NCBI RefSeq assembly: GCF_030915485.1
Contig: NZ_CP133266.1
Location: 3,476,001 to 3,540,000 of the forward strand
Reading direction: 5' to 3'
Length of the DNA: 64,000 nt
DNA from: Neobacillus sp. PS3-40
GTDB taxonomy: Bacteria; Bacillota; Bacilli; Bacillales; Cytobacillaceae
The notes beneath the pieces are model-generated. The model did no database searches. It had not been told where the DNA came from and was given only the letters and a program-made list of their open reading frames with translations. The position numbers were made by a program, and so were the translations under genes. Below are positions 15,725-24,678 of the stretch, piece after piece. The stretch's first letter is position 1, and each line of letters opens with the position of its first letter.

Positions 15725-17048
15725 AATTTTTAACGGCTTCTAATAAAAGGTCGACAATGTGAATACCTCTCATTGTTGATGCAAGTCCTTCTCTTTCGAT
15801 TCCGAGTTTCATTTGTAATAAACATCCCGGGTTTGCAGTGACAACAGTGGAAGCTTGGGTATTTTTGGTTTGAACCATTTTATAATCCAGCATTTTCATT
15901 GAGTTTTCGGATTCAATAATATTGTAAATGCCGGCTGAACCACAGCAGCGGTCAGCATCATACATTTCCCTGTACTCCGTTCCTTTAATTGCTTTGAGTA
16001 AGGTTCGAGGAGCTGAGGCAGTTTTCATGACATTTTTAAGATGGCATGAATCTTGGTAGGTAATAATTTGAAATGGTAACTCGAGCCTAACTTTTTCATG
16101 GAATTTTACAGCAACAAGAATTTCTGAAATATCTTGTATTTTGTTTGAAAAGGCATGTGCTCGATCATTCCATTCTGGATCATCCTGAAACAAGTGACCA
16201 TATTCTACTAAAAATGCTCCACAGCCACCAGCATTTGTAATAATGAAATCAACATTTAAATCTTCGAATGCCTTAATATTTCGTATGGCGAGATCCTTAG
16301 AGGATGTCTTTTCTCCATAGTGTCCATGAAGAGCTCCACAGCAAGTTTGGGTTTGTGGTATGACAATTTCACAGCCTGCAAGTTGAAGCAATTTCATTGT
16401 TGCATCATTTGTCTCAAGAAACATGCTATCCATTAAACATCCACTAAAAAATGCAACCCTTTTCGTTTGTTCACCAATTGCCGGAAGATAATCAGGGCGG
16501 TTTTTCAGTTGCTTTAAGGTTGCAACCTTAGGTAACACCTTTTCCATTGCTGTTAAAGAATCTGGCAGTAGGCCCAAAAAGCCAATTTTCCTTGCGATTG
16601 TTTGGATTCCAGATCGCTGGTAGAAGCCAATTAAACCAGTCAGATTTTTCATCCTATTTGGGTGAGGAAAAAGGCCTTCAAAAACAGCTTTTCGTACTAT
16701 GCGTGTAGGTAGGGAATACTTCTTATTTTGACTAATAATATCTCGAGCTTCTTCTAGAAGTTCGCCATATTTCACACCTGAAGGACAAACTGCTTCACAT
16801 GCTCTACAGCTAAGGCAAAGATCTAAGGAGCGTTCGAAATCCTCATCTGGCTCGATAAGACCATCAACAACAGCCTTCATCATGGCAATACGGCCTCTAG
16901 GTGAATGGGATTCTTTGAAGCCAGATTCAATATAAGTTGGACAAGCCGGTAAACAAAAACCGCATCTCATACAATTTAACAGTTCATCTTCATTCATTCT
17001 GGCTTTAAATTGATCTTGAATAGTTTTCTGTTCTTTCACTGTTGTCAT
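15723..17048 (-). CDS. glcF: Glycolate oxidase iron-sulfur subunit GlcF (YsfD-like)
   Basis: This is a 441-residue Fe-S protein. The N-terminal ferredoxin-like region has two clusters, CMRCGFCLPACPTY and CLSCRACEAVCPSGVKY. Two CCG domains follow, with QTCCGALHGHYGE and RCCGSAGIYNI. It passes electrons from the flavoprotein GlcD to the respiratory chain. It overlaps glcD by 4 bases (ATGA), so the two are co-translated. The order regulator, flavoprotein, Fe-S protein is as in B. subtilis ysfB-ysfC-ysfD. Substrate could be glycolate or another 2-hydroxyacid, including lactate; the sequence does not decide. Confidence 0.92.
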   Translation of the reverse strand: MTTVKEQKTIQDQFKARMNEDELLNCMRCGFCLPACPTYIESGFKESHSPRGRIAMMKAVVDGLIEPDEDFERSLDLCLSCRACEAVCPSGVKYGELLEEARDIISQNKKYSLPTRIVRKAVFEGLFPHPNRMKNLTGLIGFYQRSGIQTIARKIGFLGLLPDSLTAMEKVLPKVATLKQLKNRPDYLPAIGEQTKRVAFFSGCLMDSMFLETNDATMKLLQLAGCEIVIPQTQTCCGALHGHYGEKTSSKDLAIRNIKAFEDLNVDFIITNAGGCGAFLVEYGHLFQDDPEWNDRAHAFSNKIQDISEILVAVKFHEKVRLELPFQIITYQDSCHLKNVMKTASAPRTLLKAIKGTEYREMYDADRCCGSAGIYNIIESENSMKMLDYKMVQTKNTQASTVVTANPGCLLQMKLGIEREGLASTMRGIHIVDLLLEAVKN

Positions 17049-18457
17049 TTTGTAATCACCACACGTTTTCTGGTTTGTTTTGCAAAAACTTTACCAGGAT
17101 TCATAATATTATTAGGGTCAAATGATTGTTTGATTGCTTTCATCGCGGCAACGCCTTCCTTGCCGAGTTTCCATTCAAGGTAAGGGGCTTTCATGACACC
17201 AACACCATGTTCACCTGTAATGGTGCCACCAAACTCAATTGCCTTATCAAATATCTCTGCAAAAGCATTTTCAACCCGTTCCATTTCTTCATGGTTCCTA
17301 GCGTCGGTCGGACATGTAGGATGAAGGTTTCCATCTCCAGCATGACCAAAGGTACAAATTTCAAGCTTGTATTTTTTGGCAATGTCATTAATGGCATTAA
17401 CCATTCTAGCAATTTCAGAACGTGGAACTGTTGCATCCTCTAGGATTGTTGTTGGTTTAAGTCGCGCAAGGGCAGATAAAGCAGTACGACGGGCTGTTCT
17501 AAGTGATTCTGCTTCTGCTTCTGTGGAAGCAACTTGTACCGACACTGCATTTTGTTCCTTACAGATTTTGATTATTTTTTCAATATCCCGTTCCACTACT
17601 TCTGGTGGACCATCCTGCTCAATTAAAAGAACAGCCTTTGCATCTGTTGGCAAGCCGATTTTGGCATGTGCTTCTACTACTTTTATGGTTGGTTGATCTA
17701 GAAATTCAAGTGTTATCGGAATAATTTTATTTGCAATAATTTTAGAAACAGTTTTTGCTGCTGACTCAAGATCTGAGTATAAAGCAAGCATAGTTTTTTT
17801 CGTTTCAGGCATTGGTAACAATTTCAAGGTTGCTTCAGTGATCACACCAAGAGTTCCTTCAGAACCTACCATAAGACGTGTCAAATCATACCCAGCAACG
17901 TCTTTTGCTAATTTGCCACCAGTTCGAATGATATCTCCGTTTGGAAGCACAACTTCAAGTCCAATGACATAGTCCCTTGTTACACCATATTTTAGTCCAC
18001 GTAATCCACCAGCATTTTCACTTATATTTCCTGCTATTGTTGAGATTTTCATTGAGCCTGGATCAGGTGGATAAAATAGGCCTTTTGCTTCTACTGCTTT
18101 CATCAAATCAAGAGTAATAACTCCAGGTTGAACTGTTATCGTCAAATTTTCTTCATCAATCTCGAGAATTTTGTACATATGTTTTAATAGGAGGACAATT
18201 CCACCCTCTACTGGGCATGTACCACCACATAAATTAGTTCCGGAGCCACGGGGAACGATCGGAACGTTAAATTCATTACAGATTTTAAGGATCTTAGATA
18301 TCTCTTCTGTATTTCTTGGACTGACAACAGCATCTGGCATAGCTTGAAGGTTTGGTGTTGAATCATATGAATAAACTAGCCGTTCCGTTTTTGAGTCTTC
18401 ATAGTTTTCCTTTGTGACAATTGCAATAATTTTATCTTTTACAACATTCGAAAGCAT
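17045..18457 (-). CDS. glcD: FAD-linked 2-hydroxyacid oxidase GlcD (YsfC-like)
   Basis: This is a 470-residue flavoprotein of the vanillyl-alcohol oxidase/GlcD class. The FAD domain has VPRGSGTNLCGGTCPVEGGIVLL, FYPPDPGSMKISTIAGNISENAGGLRGLKYG, and VGSEGTLGVITEATLKLLP. The C-terminal cap includes GHAGDGNLHPT and ITGEHGVGVMKAPYLEWKLG. It oxidises glycolate or a similar 2-hydroxyacid, with GlcF as electron acceptor. A cre-like site lies 19-32 bases upstream of its start, which suggests repression by CcpA when good sugars are present. Confidence 0.93.
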   Translation of the reverse strand: MLSNVVKDKIIAIVTKENYEDSKTERLVYSYDSTPNLQAMPDAVVSPRNTEEISKILKICNEFNVPIVPRGSGTNLCGGTCPVEGGIVLLLKHMYKILEIDEENLTITVQPGVITLDLMKAVEAKGLFYPPDPGSMKISTIAGNISENAGGLRGLKYGVTRDYVIGLEVVLPNGDIIRTGGKLAKDVAGYDLTRLMVGSEGTLGVITEATLKLLPMPETKKTMLALYSDLESAAKTVSKIIANKIIPITLEFLDQPTIKVVEAHAKIGLPTDAKAVLLIEQDGPPEVVERDIEKIIKICKEQNAVSVQVASTEAEAESLRTARRTALSALARLKPTTILEDATVPRSEIARMVNAINDIAKKYKLEICTFGHAGDGNLHPTCPTDARNHEEMERVENAFAEIFDKAIEFGGTITGEHGVGVMKAPYLEWKLGKEGVAAMKAIKQSFDPNNIMNPGKVFAKQTRKRVVITK

Positions 18458-18475
18458 TGCATTACCCCCTTTTAA

Positions 18476-18489
18476 TGTATGCGCTTACA
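18476..18489 (-). promoter_or_regulatory. cre site before glcD
   Basis: Read on the coding strand it is TGTAAGCGCATACA, one mismatch from the cre consensus TGWAANCGNTNNCA. It lies directly upstream of the glcD ribosome site, so CcpA could block transcription there. Confidence 0.65.
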
Positions 18490-18533
18490 CCTATTTCTCG
18501 ATTCTAGCTTTAAATAAACTATATATCTAAGTA

Positions 18534-18557
18534 TAAAAAAACAGGCATACTGCCTGC
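18534..18557 (-). terminator. Terminator after the CdaR-like regulator
   Basis: On the minus strand the stem CAGGC / GCCTG with a 5-base loop is followed by seven T residues. It separates the regulator from glcD. Confidence 0.7.
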
Positions 18558-18586
18558 TATGTATAAATGTATGAAAATAGTATTGT

Positions 18587-19708
18587 TTATCCACTAATTT
18601 TTGTATGAACATCTAAAAAAAGAATAGCTAAGTACATAATCAACAAATCATGAATATTACCAGTGTTTAATTGTGTGTATTCATCAATTTTTTTTAAGCG
18701 ATAATGGAGGGTATTGATATGAATGTGAAGTTGATCTGAAGTTTTCTTTAAGGAATGATTTTGCTTAAATAGCTCCTTTAACGTTGCTATTAACTCTTTA
18801 TCTGTTAAGATTGGCCCGATTGTACGAGTGATAAAGTCATGTATGGTTTTTGGACTTAACTCGTCTAGAACCATTTCAAGTGTTAATTCCTCATCAAAAA
18901 TAATCTTCATTTTTTGCTTCGAGACCTTTAATGCTCTTTCTGCCTGCCGATATGAACTCCGTATTTCTTTTGAATCTGCTGCTTGTCCTATTCCAACAAA
19001 CGCCGAAAGCCCAAATTGGCCCCTTAGAAATGAAATAAAACCTTCAAGCTTTTTATTAATTGTTTCTTTGGTTGGGTTGTTTGAAAAATCTAAAAGGATG
19101 ACAATCCGCTCGTTCCCCCACCTAACAACGATATCATTTGGATTAGGGCTAAACCATTTCACCATCGATGTCCAAGCGTCTCTAGAAATAATGTAGTCAA
19201 AGGACTCAAAGTCGATTATTGCTATTATTCTTCTAAGGTGTATGTTTATCTCTAATATTCTGGCTCTATTTATAATAGAATCGTCCCAATCCTTTGTTTG
19301 GATCCAGTCCATGACAAAGGTTTCCATTGCCCGAGATTGCCGATCAAATTGCTCAGCATAATAATTTTCGCTAATTAAAAGTTCGGTCATTTTACGGATG
19401 ATCTCCCCAAAAGGGGTTACTCTTAAGGGCTCGCCAGTTATACCGATAACACCAATCACATTATTTTGAAAAAAAATAGGAAAGCTAATACCGGCTTTTA
19501 CTCCTTTTAAATTTTGTTCTCCACCTTTTGTGATAATTAATTTACGTTTTTCCTTTGAGACAATTAGTGCCCCTTCGTGAAACATTCCTATCCGTGTCCG
19601 ATCAGTACTCGCAATTATTGTTCCATCTGTGTTAACAACAATAATATCTTCGCCAATTAGCTTCCTAACCTCGTTAACAATTTTTTCGGCAAGCTTTGCT
19701 AAAAGCAA
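18587..19708 (-). CDS. CdaR-family regulator of glcDF (YsfB-like)
   Basis: This is a transcription factor of about 373 residues. The N-terminal sugar-diacid recognition domain (about 1-130) has LIGEDIIVVNTDGTIIASTDRTRIG, KAGISFPIFFQNNVIGVIGITGEP and VTPFGEIIRKMTELLI. A middle GGDEF-like region follows, then the C-terminal PucR-type helix-turn-helix with LKKTSDQLHIHINTLHYRLKKIDEYT. Members usually activate a nearby oxidation operon when a 2-hydroxyacid or diacid is bound. GGGAG directly abuts TTG 19715-19717, so the TTG at 19706-19708, with 9-base spacing, is preferred. The gene lies upstream of glcD on the same strand, as ysfB does in B. subtilis. Confidence 0.85.
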   Translation of the reverse strand: MLLAKLAEKIVNEVRKLIGEDIIVVNTDGTIIASTDRTRIGMFHEGALIVSKEKRKLIITKGGEQNLKGVKAGISFPIFFQNNVIGVIGITGEPLRVTPFGEIIRKMTELLISENYYAEQFDRQSRAMETFVMDWIQTKDWDDSIINRARILEINIHLRRIIAIIDFESFDYIISRDAWTSMVKWFSPNPNDIVVRWGNERIVILLDFSNNPTKETINKKLEGFISFLRGQFGLSAFVGIGQAADSKEIRSSYRQAERALKVSKQKMKIIFDEELTLEMVLDELSPKTIHDFITRTIGPILTDKELIATLKELFKQNHSLKKTSDQLHIHINTLHYRLKKIDEYTQLNTGNIHDLLIMYLAILFLDVHTKISG

Positions 19709-19769
19709 TCTTAACAACTCCCATGGATTAATTGCTTTTATTATATACGATTCTAAATAGGTGCATATA

Positions 19770-19800
19770 AAAAAATCCGGGAATACCCCAGATTTTACAA
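19770..19800 (-). terminator. Terminator after DUF3905 gene
   Basis: On the minus strand AAAATCTGGG and CCCGGATTTT pair around GTATT with a following T run. Confidence 0.7.
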
Positions 19801-19874
19801 AAATAGCTGAACCATTTTGCTTTTAATGCAAGTTCTTTTAAGAATTGTCTAGAGCAACACGAAATAAATTCTAA

Positions 19875-20237
19875 TCAATCATTGTTCTGACCGACATCCT
19901 TTGTTGGGTGCATAAATGGAAATGACTGTGGGCTTCTTTTATTTTCTAAAAGTTCACGATTTTCGGTTGAATTCCAGCCAATATCATTTGTTGGATGTAC
20001 CCAATCATCACCAGACATAATGGAAGGGTCAGTATCTTTTGTCCAATTTTCTAACGGGGAGTTTTTAGAAGCATACATGCTGTCACCAATTTTGACACCA
20101 TATTTATTTATAAAGGGAGGTTCCATTTTTATACCTGTCCCTTTAAAGCTTGGTGCATTTATTTGATGTGGAAGAGTTTCATCTAAGCTTACATTTTCAA
20201 TTTGCTGTTCTTCTTTGCTGTTCTTCACATTGATCAC
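19875..20237 (-). CDS. DUF3905-type small protein
   Basis: This is a 120-residue acidic soluble protein with no signal peptide or membrane helix. The second half carries a doubled motif, DDWVHPTNDIGWNSTENRELL and FPFMHPTKDVGQN, around HPTxDxG. I place it in DUF3905 from this pattern, with moderate certainty. The family is limited to spore-forming bacilli and has no known job. A GGAG-like site precedes the ATG at 20235-20237. It diverges from the two mini-genes at 20360 and shares their upstream region. Confidence 0.7.
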   Translation of the reverse strand: MINVKNSKEEQQIENVSLDETLPHQINAPSFKGTGIKMEPPFINKYGVKIGDSMYASKNSPLENWTKDTDPSIMSGDDWVHPTNDIGWNSTENRELLENKRSPQSFPFMHPTKDVGQNND

Positions 20238-20359
20238 TCCTGTTTTTTCTTAGTTTCTGTCATTAAGGAAAATTTATTTTTGGAAAAACAAAGAAAATAT
20301 CTGAGGGAATGATTGTTGAGTATTTGCAGGAAACTAAAGAAACGGAAGGAGGGGTAAAA

Positions 20360-20521
20360 ATGGCGAAAAGAAAAGCACAATTTGATGCTGTTGAAAAGTA
20401 TTCAAAAACACCAACGAAGAATCTTCAAGAAAGCGAATTTTCAGCTGAATTTAGTCATGGTGAAGCGCCTTCGAAAGGGGCAAACCGGAATTCAAAATTA
20501 GGGAAAAAGGGAAGATCTTAA
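20360..20521 (+). CDS. Small basic hypothetical protein (53 residues)
   Basis: This is a 53-residue basic protein, MAKRKAQFDAVEKYSKT, then ESEFSAEFSHGE, ending in KLGKKGRS. GGAGGGG lies 7 bases before ATG 20360. The frame extends upstream to 20309 but without a ribosome site. The motif EFSxEF recurs in the next mini-gene (EEFSIEF), which suggests related roles. Small charged proteins of this kind are often made in the forespore, but I do not recognise a family. Confidence 0.7.
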   Translation: MAKRKAQFDAVEKYSKTPTKNLQESEFSAEFSHGEAPSKGANRNSKLGKKGRS

Positions 20522-20661
20522 TGAAGGATTCAAAAAATCATGGATTTACTGAGGAAGAATTTAGTATCGAATTTGGGGATGTGAATGGGATAAAGCTATA
20601 TGAACTTCCATTTATAACACAAAAGAACCAGAAAAAATCCCCTCCCATAAAGAAAAAATAA
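20521..20661 (+). CDS. Small hypothetical protein overlapping the previous gene (46 residues)
   Basis: This 46-residue frame starts with the ATG inside TAATG, sharing one base with the previous stop, so it is probably translated by restart. It reads MKDSKNHGFTEEEFSIEFGDV and ends in SPPIKKK. It shares the EEFSxEF motif with its neighbour. A shared terminator follows at its stop. Function is unknown; the tight coupling and the shared motif make it likely to be real. Confidence 0.6.
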   Translation: MKDSKNHGFTEEEFSIEFGDVNGIKLYELPFITQKNQKKSPPIKKK

Positions 20662-20688
20662 AGCCGGCTTATTTAAACCGGCTTTTCT
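20661..20688. terminator. Bidirectional terminator
   Basis: AAGCCGG and CCGGCTT pair with T runs on both sides. It serves the mini-genes on the plus strand and the radical SAM gene on the minus strand. Confidence 0.8.
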
Positions 20689-22427
20689 TCTTTAAACGAA
20701 AACATAAGTGTTTTTTCCTTTGCTGCATCAAAGTATGCCACTAAGCAGGAAGGAGATCTTTCAACTATGCCTGTCTCTAAAAATAATTGTAAATCAAAGG
20801 AAAGCTCTTCAATCATCGTATGTTTATATAGCTCTTTTTCATCAAGCTGTAAGTTTACAAATGATTGACCAAGTATTAATGGTCGTTCGAGTAAAAGCTT
20901 ATATAAAATACTTCTTTTTTTCTTATCAATGTTTGTTTCCCACCACGGTTTTCTAGGCTTGTATTTGTGGTTTTTAAAATAATCATATTTCATTAATCCA
21001 CTAATAATTTCCCGATCTTTTATTGATTTTGCTTGCAAAAAGGCATCTAATCTCCGAAATAAATCTTCAAGCTGATGGCCAATTCTTGCCCAACCTTGTT
21101 TGTCCCAAAATGTCCCAAATTCCTGGAAAAAATCAAAGGGTGAAACAAATACCTTCGAAACTATATAATCGATTGTACGGTCCATGCGGTGATCGTTCCA
21201 ATATTTTTCTAATACATCCTCTACTTGTTTAATCTTGATAACGTCAGTAAAAGAAAGAGTATTATTTGAAAGAATTTCGTAAGGGGAATAATCCATATAT
21301 TCATAATCCCAATTAGCAGCCTGAAGTCTAAGGCCTGTTCCATGTAACATTTTGAGAAATCCTAATTGCACTTCTTCAGGTCTTAGCTTAAACACATCAT
21401 CGAAGGTTTTGCGAAAAGAAGTGTAATCCTCTTCAGGAAGTCCAGCGATCAAATCTAAATGCTGTTCTATTTTTCCGCCTTTTTTTATCAAAGTTACTAT
21501 TTTCGTTAGCTTTGAAAAATCTTGCTTTCGCTTTACGAGCTTGTTTGTATTGTCATTGGTAGATTGCACACCGATTTCAAAGCGGAAAAGTCCTTTTGGC
21601 GCATCTTGATTTAAGAATTCAATGACTTCTGGGCGCATAATATCTGCAGTAATTTCAAATTGGAAAACGGTTCCTGGAACATGCTCATCAATTAAGAACT
21701 GAAATATTTCCATAGCATAGCTTCGGCTGATATTAAATGTTCGGTCGAGAAATTTAATCGTTTTTGCGCCATTTGCCATTAAAAAACGGAGGTCATCCTT
21801 CACTTTTTCCCGATCAAAATACTGGACTCCCACTTCAATTGAGGACTGACAATAAAGACAAGTAAAAGGGCATCCACGACTTGTTTCAAAATAGGTGATC
21901 CGCTTACTTAAATGGGGGATGTCTTCTTCAAATCGGTATGGTGAAGGAATGCTTTTAATATCTAATTCATTTGATTGGGGATTGCTTACAACCTGCCCCT
22001 CATTTCGAAAAGTAATTCCGGGAATTGACTTGAAATCTCCATTTGCTTCAATTTCCGAAAGCAGCCGTTTAAAGGTGTACTCGCCGTCGCCTGAAACGAT
22101 AAAATCAACCTCAGGAATTTTTTGCATCCACTCGGAGGTATCATAGGTAACTTCAGGGCCACCTAGCACAATCAAGAGTGATGGGTTTACCTTTTTCAAG
22201 TAACTAATAACTTTTATTGTTTCTTCTATATTCCATATATAGCAGCTAAATCCAATGACAGTAGGATTTTGCTGAAATAAATCAGAAACAATATTAAATA
22301 CTGGATCTTTGAGGGTATATTCTTTAATTAGAACTTCAAATTCCGGGGATACATATGCCTTTAACAGCCGAATTGCAAGGTTTGTATGAATATACTTTGC
22401 ATTTAGAGTTGAACAAATTACGTTCAT
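20673..22427 (-). CDS. B12-binding radical SAM protein with DUF4080
   Basis: This is a 584-residue protein. The N-terminal cobalamin-binding-like domain (1-125) has VIGFSCYIWNIEETI and IVLGGPEVTYD. The radical SAM domain has SRGCPFTCLYC, with the 4Fe-4S Cys at 186, 190 and 193, and later FEIGVQSTN and GGKIEQHLDLIAGLPEED. The C-terminal DUF4080 region (about 400-580) is rich in aromatic and Lys residues (KYKPRKPWWE). The CxxxCxxC triad is intact, so the protein should make a 5'-deoxyadenosyl radical. Its substrate is unknown. The start is ATG 22425-22427 with AGGAG nearby. Confidence 0.88.
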   Translation of the reverse strand: MNVICSTLNAKYIHTNLAIRLLKAYVSPEFEVLIKEYTLKDPVFNIVSDLFQQNPTVIGFSCYIWNIEETIKVISYLKKVNPSLLIVLGGPEVTYDTSEWMQKIPEVDFIVSGDGEYTFKRLLSEIEANGDFKSIPGITFRNEGQVVSNPQSNELDIKSIPSPYRFEEDIPHLSKRITYFETSRGCPFTCLYCQSSIEVGVQYFDREKVKDDLRFLMANGAKTIKFLDRTFNISRSYAMEIFQFLIDEHVPGTVFQFEITADIMRPEVIEFLNQDAPKGLFRFEIGVQSTNDNTNKLVKRKQDFSKLTKIVTLIKKGGKIEQHLDLIAGLPEEDYTSFRKTFDDVFKLRPEEVQLGFLKMLHGTGLRLQAANWDYEYMDYSPYEILSNNTLSFTDVIKIKQVEDVLEKYWNDHRMDRTIDYIVSKVFVSPFDFFQEFGTFWDKQGWARIGHQLEDLFRRLDAFLQAKSIKDREIISGLMKYDYFKNHKYKPRKPWWETNIDKKKRSILYKLLLERPLILGQSFVNLQLDEKELYKHTMIEELSFDLQLFLETGIVERSPSCLVAYFDAAKEKTLMFSFKEEKPV

Positions 22428-22507
22428 TCAAAAATCTCCTTTAAATAAAATGAGAATAATATCTAATTATAGATTATTTTTGTAAATAAAAATATGTAGC
22501 AATAATA

Positions 22508-22543
22508 GTAAAGGTCATATCTCAGGTGAGATATGACCTTTAC
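22508..22543 (-). terminator. lutP terminator
   Basis: A 17-bp perfect inverted repeat (GTAAAGGTCATATCTCA and its complement) with a 2-base loop lies just after the lutP stop. The T run is short, so it may rely on stem strength. Confidence 0.75.
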
Positions 22544-22558
22544 TTCCAAAATTTCTTT

Positions 22559-24247
22559 TTAAGGAATCATGAAAGATAGTACATTATTTTGTAAGAAAAC
22601 GATGATTCCAATTATAATGACAAGGAAAATACTATGTTTAATAGTGAATCGGAATAACTCTGATTCTTTTCCTGCAAGTCCAACAGCTGCACAGGCAACG
22701 GCAATGGATTGAGGTGAAATCATTTTTCCTGTAACCCCACCTGAGGAGTTTGCAGCGAGTGCTAACACTGGATTCATTCCAATTGAAGTAGCAGTGACCT
22801 TTTGTAAACTTGCAAATAATAGGTTTGCTGATGTATCTGATCCTGTAATGAATACCCCGATCCATCCGAGGAATGGTGAGAAGAATGGGAAAAGTGACCC
22901 TGTTTTGGCTAGTGTCATTCCAAGAGTCGTGCTCATTCCAGCTGCGTTTGTAACATATGCAAAGCCAACTACAGAAGCAATTGTTAGGATAGGGAACTTT
23001 AATTCACTTAGTGTTTCACTAAAAGTGACAACCCAATTTTTCCAGGAAATTGCTACGATGAATTTTGTAATTATAGCTGCTATTAAAATTGCAGTACCAG
23101 CAGCGGCAAATATTTCAAGTTTGTAGACGGCAGGTATTGGTATTCCTGCAGCATTCGCAATTTTATTATTTAGCAGTGGTACTGAAGGGTGAAAAGATAA
23201 TGCCAGACCAATTGAATTAATAAATTTTAATAGTGCATTAGTACCTAGATAAGTCCCTGATAAAGCAAGCTTAACTGTTGGAATTCCCCAAATGGAAATG
23301 GTACCTGTTAAAACAAGAAATGGTGACCAAGCTTTAAAAATTTGTCCACCAGTATAATGCTCCTTAATCTTTACGATCTTTTTGGTAGTTGTAGTTGCAG
23401 CAAGTTCTTGTTCAGCTTTAAAACGAAAAATATTTTTTGGTTTCCAAAATTTCAAGAAGACAGCAAGAGCAACTAAGGAAACAAGTGATGATAAAATATC
23501 AGGGAGTTCAGGTCCTAAGTAGTTGGATGTTAAAAATTGTGTAACAGCAAATGATATACCGGAAACAAGGATTGCTGGTATTACTTCCAATGTTCTCTTC
23601 CAGCCAGCCATTATTAATACTAGATAGAATGGAATAAATACCGATAGGAATGGAAGTTGACGTCCAATCATTTTAGAGATTTCTTTTGCAGCTATTCCAG
23701 TTGGACCTTCCATAGCAATAACTGGAATACCGATAGCACCGAAGGCAACTGGAGCAGTATTTGCAATTAGGCAAAGTCCTGCTGCATATAGCGGATTAAA
23801 TCCTAAACCTACAAGTAATGCAGCGGAAATTGCTACTGGTGCACCAAACCCTGCTGCCCCTTCAAGGAATGCTCCGAACGAAAACGCTACCAATAGTGCT
23901 TGCAAGCGACGGTCTTCTGTAATGGATAGTACAGAATGACGAATAATATTGAATTGCCCAGTTTTTACTGTAAGTTTGTATAAGAATACTGATGCAATAA
24001 TAATCCAACCAATTGGCACAATACCATAAACGGCGCCTTGAGTGGCAGACATAATGGCCATTCCTACAGGCATTTTGTAGGCAATGACAGCAATAATTAA
24101 AGCGATGATAAGTGTAGATAGACCAGCAATGTGGCCCTTCATGCGCTTAATAGCTAATGCCCAGAAAAAATAGACTACTGGTATTAGTGCAACGATTGCA
24201 GTTAGGCCAAGATTCCCGCCTACTGCTGTAAAATTTTGAGTGAACAA
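22559..24247 (-). CDS. lutP: L-lactate permease
   Basis: This is a 562-residue LctP-family symporter with about 13-14 membrane helices that takes up L-lactate (or glycolate) with protons. The family motifs are FGAFLEGAAGFGAPVAISAALLVGLGF and ITGSDTSANLLFASLQ near the C-terminus. I use TTG 24245-24247 because GGGGGGT lies 6-8 bases upstream. An in-frame ATG at 24275-24277 would add 10 residues but overlaps that ribosome site. It is divergent from lutR, with LutR-type operators between. It supplies substrate to the lut genes on the other strand, and perhaps to glcDF. Confidence 0.93.
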   Translation of the reverse strand: MFTQNFTAVGGNLGLTAIVALIPVVYFFWALAIKRMKGHIAGLSTLIIALIIAVIAYKMPVGMAIMSATQGAVYGIVPIGWIIIASVFLYKLTVKTGQFNIIRHSVLSITEDRRLQALLVAFSFGAFLEGAAGFGAPVAISAALLVGLGFNPLYAAGLCLIANTAPVAFGAIGIPVIAMEGPTGIAAKEISKMIGRQLPFLSVFIPFYLVLIMAGWKRTLEVIPAILVSGISFAVTQFLTSNYLGPELPDILSSLVSLVALAVFLKFWKPKNIFRFKAEQELAATTTTKKIVKIKEHYTGGQIFKAWSPFLVLTGTISIWGIPTVKLALSGTYLGTNALLKFINSIGLALSFHPSVPLLNNKIANAAGIPIPAVYKLEIFAAAGTAILIAAIITKFIVAISWKNWVVTFSETLSELKFPILTIASVVGFAYVTNAAGMSTTLGMTLAKTGSLFPFFSPFLGWIGVFITGSDTSANLLFASLQKVTATSIGMNPVLALAANSSGGVTGKMISPQSIAVACAAVGLAGKESELFRFTIKHSIFLVIIIGIIVFLQNNVLSFMIP

Positions 24248-24678
24248 TAGATTACCCCCCACATATTTAAAAATCATAATTCTGGTTTCGTCCCCCGACT
24301 AGTAGCTTGTAGATCCCCCTCTCAATCAAGTAATCGCTTTCATCTAATAACAAGGTCATCTGATGACAAGATGTTGCTTGTCGTTAAAAAAATTATATTT
24401 ACCATTTCGAAAAAACACAAGACAATTATTTGATTTTTTGATTAATATCTTTTCAGGAAGAATTATTTTCTATTAATTTACTCGCGATAAATTGATATTT
24501 TTCAAGTTAGATATCAACGAGTAAAACCATAATTGTTTTGTGTGACAATTGTGAGCTTATTGATGATGTTTTTCTAGAATTTATTAAGATAGAACAATTC
24601 CGATAACTGAAAAAACCATGTATAATAAATGGCGGGAAATATATTATTTAAAATGTGATGTTTAGTAGGGGATGACAA
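24248..24678. other. Divergent lutP-lutR control region, no gene
   Basis: This stretch of 431 bases holds the lutP leader, two operator-like motifs at 24339-24367, and AT-rich DNA before lutR. No open frame with a ribosome site was seen in it. Confidence 0.7.
24339..24367. promoter_or_regulatory. Tandem LutR-type operators before lutP
   Basis: TTCATCTAATAAC (24339-24351) and GTCATCTGATGAC (24355-24367) share the pattern TCATCNGATGA, and the second is a near-perfect palindrome. They start 16 bases apart. Matching sites occur before both lutA genes. A GntR/FadR-class dimer such as LutR is the obvious binder; this is inferred. Confidence 0.65.

Noticed and set aside
24590-24678. Riboswitch before lutR
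   Set aside because: The leader is short and AT-rich with no stable fold or conserved aptamer pattern; operators explain the control better.
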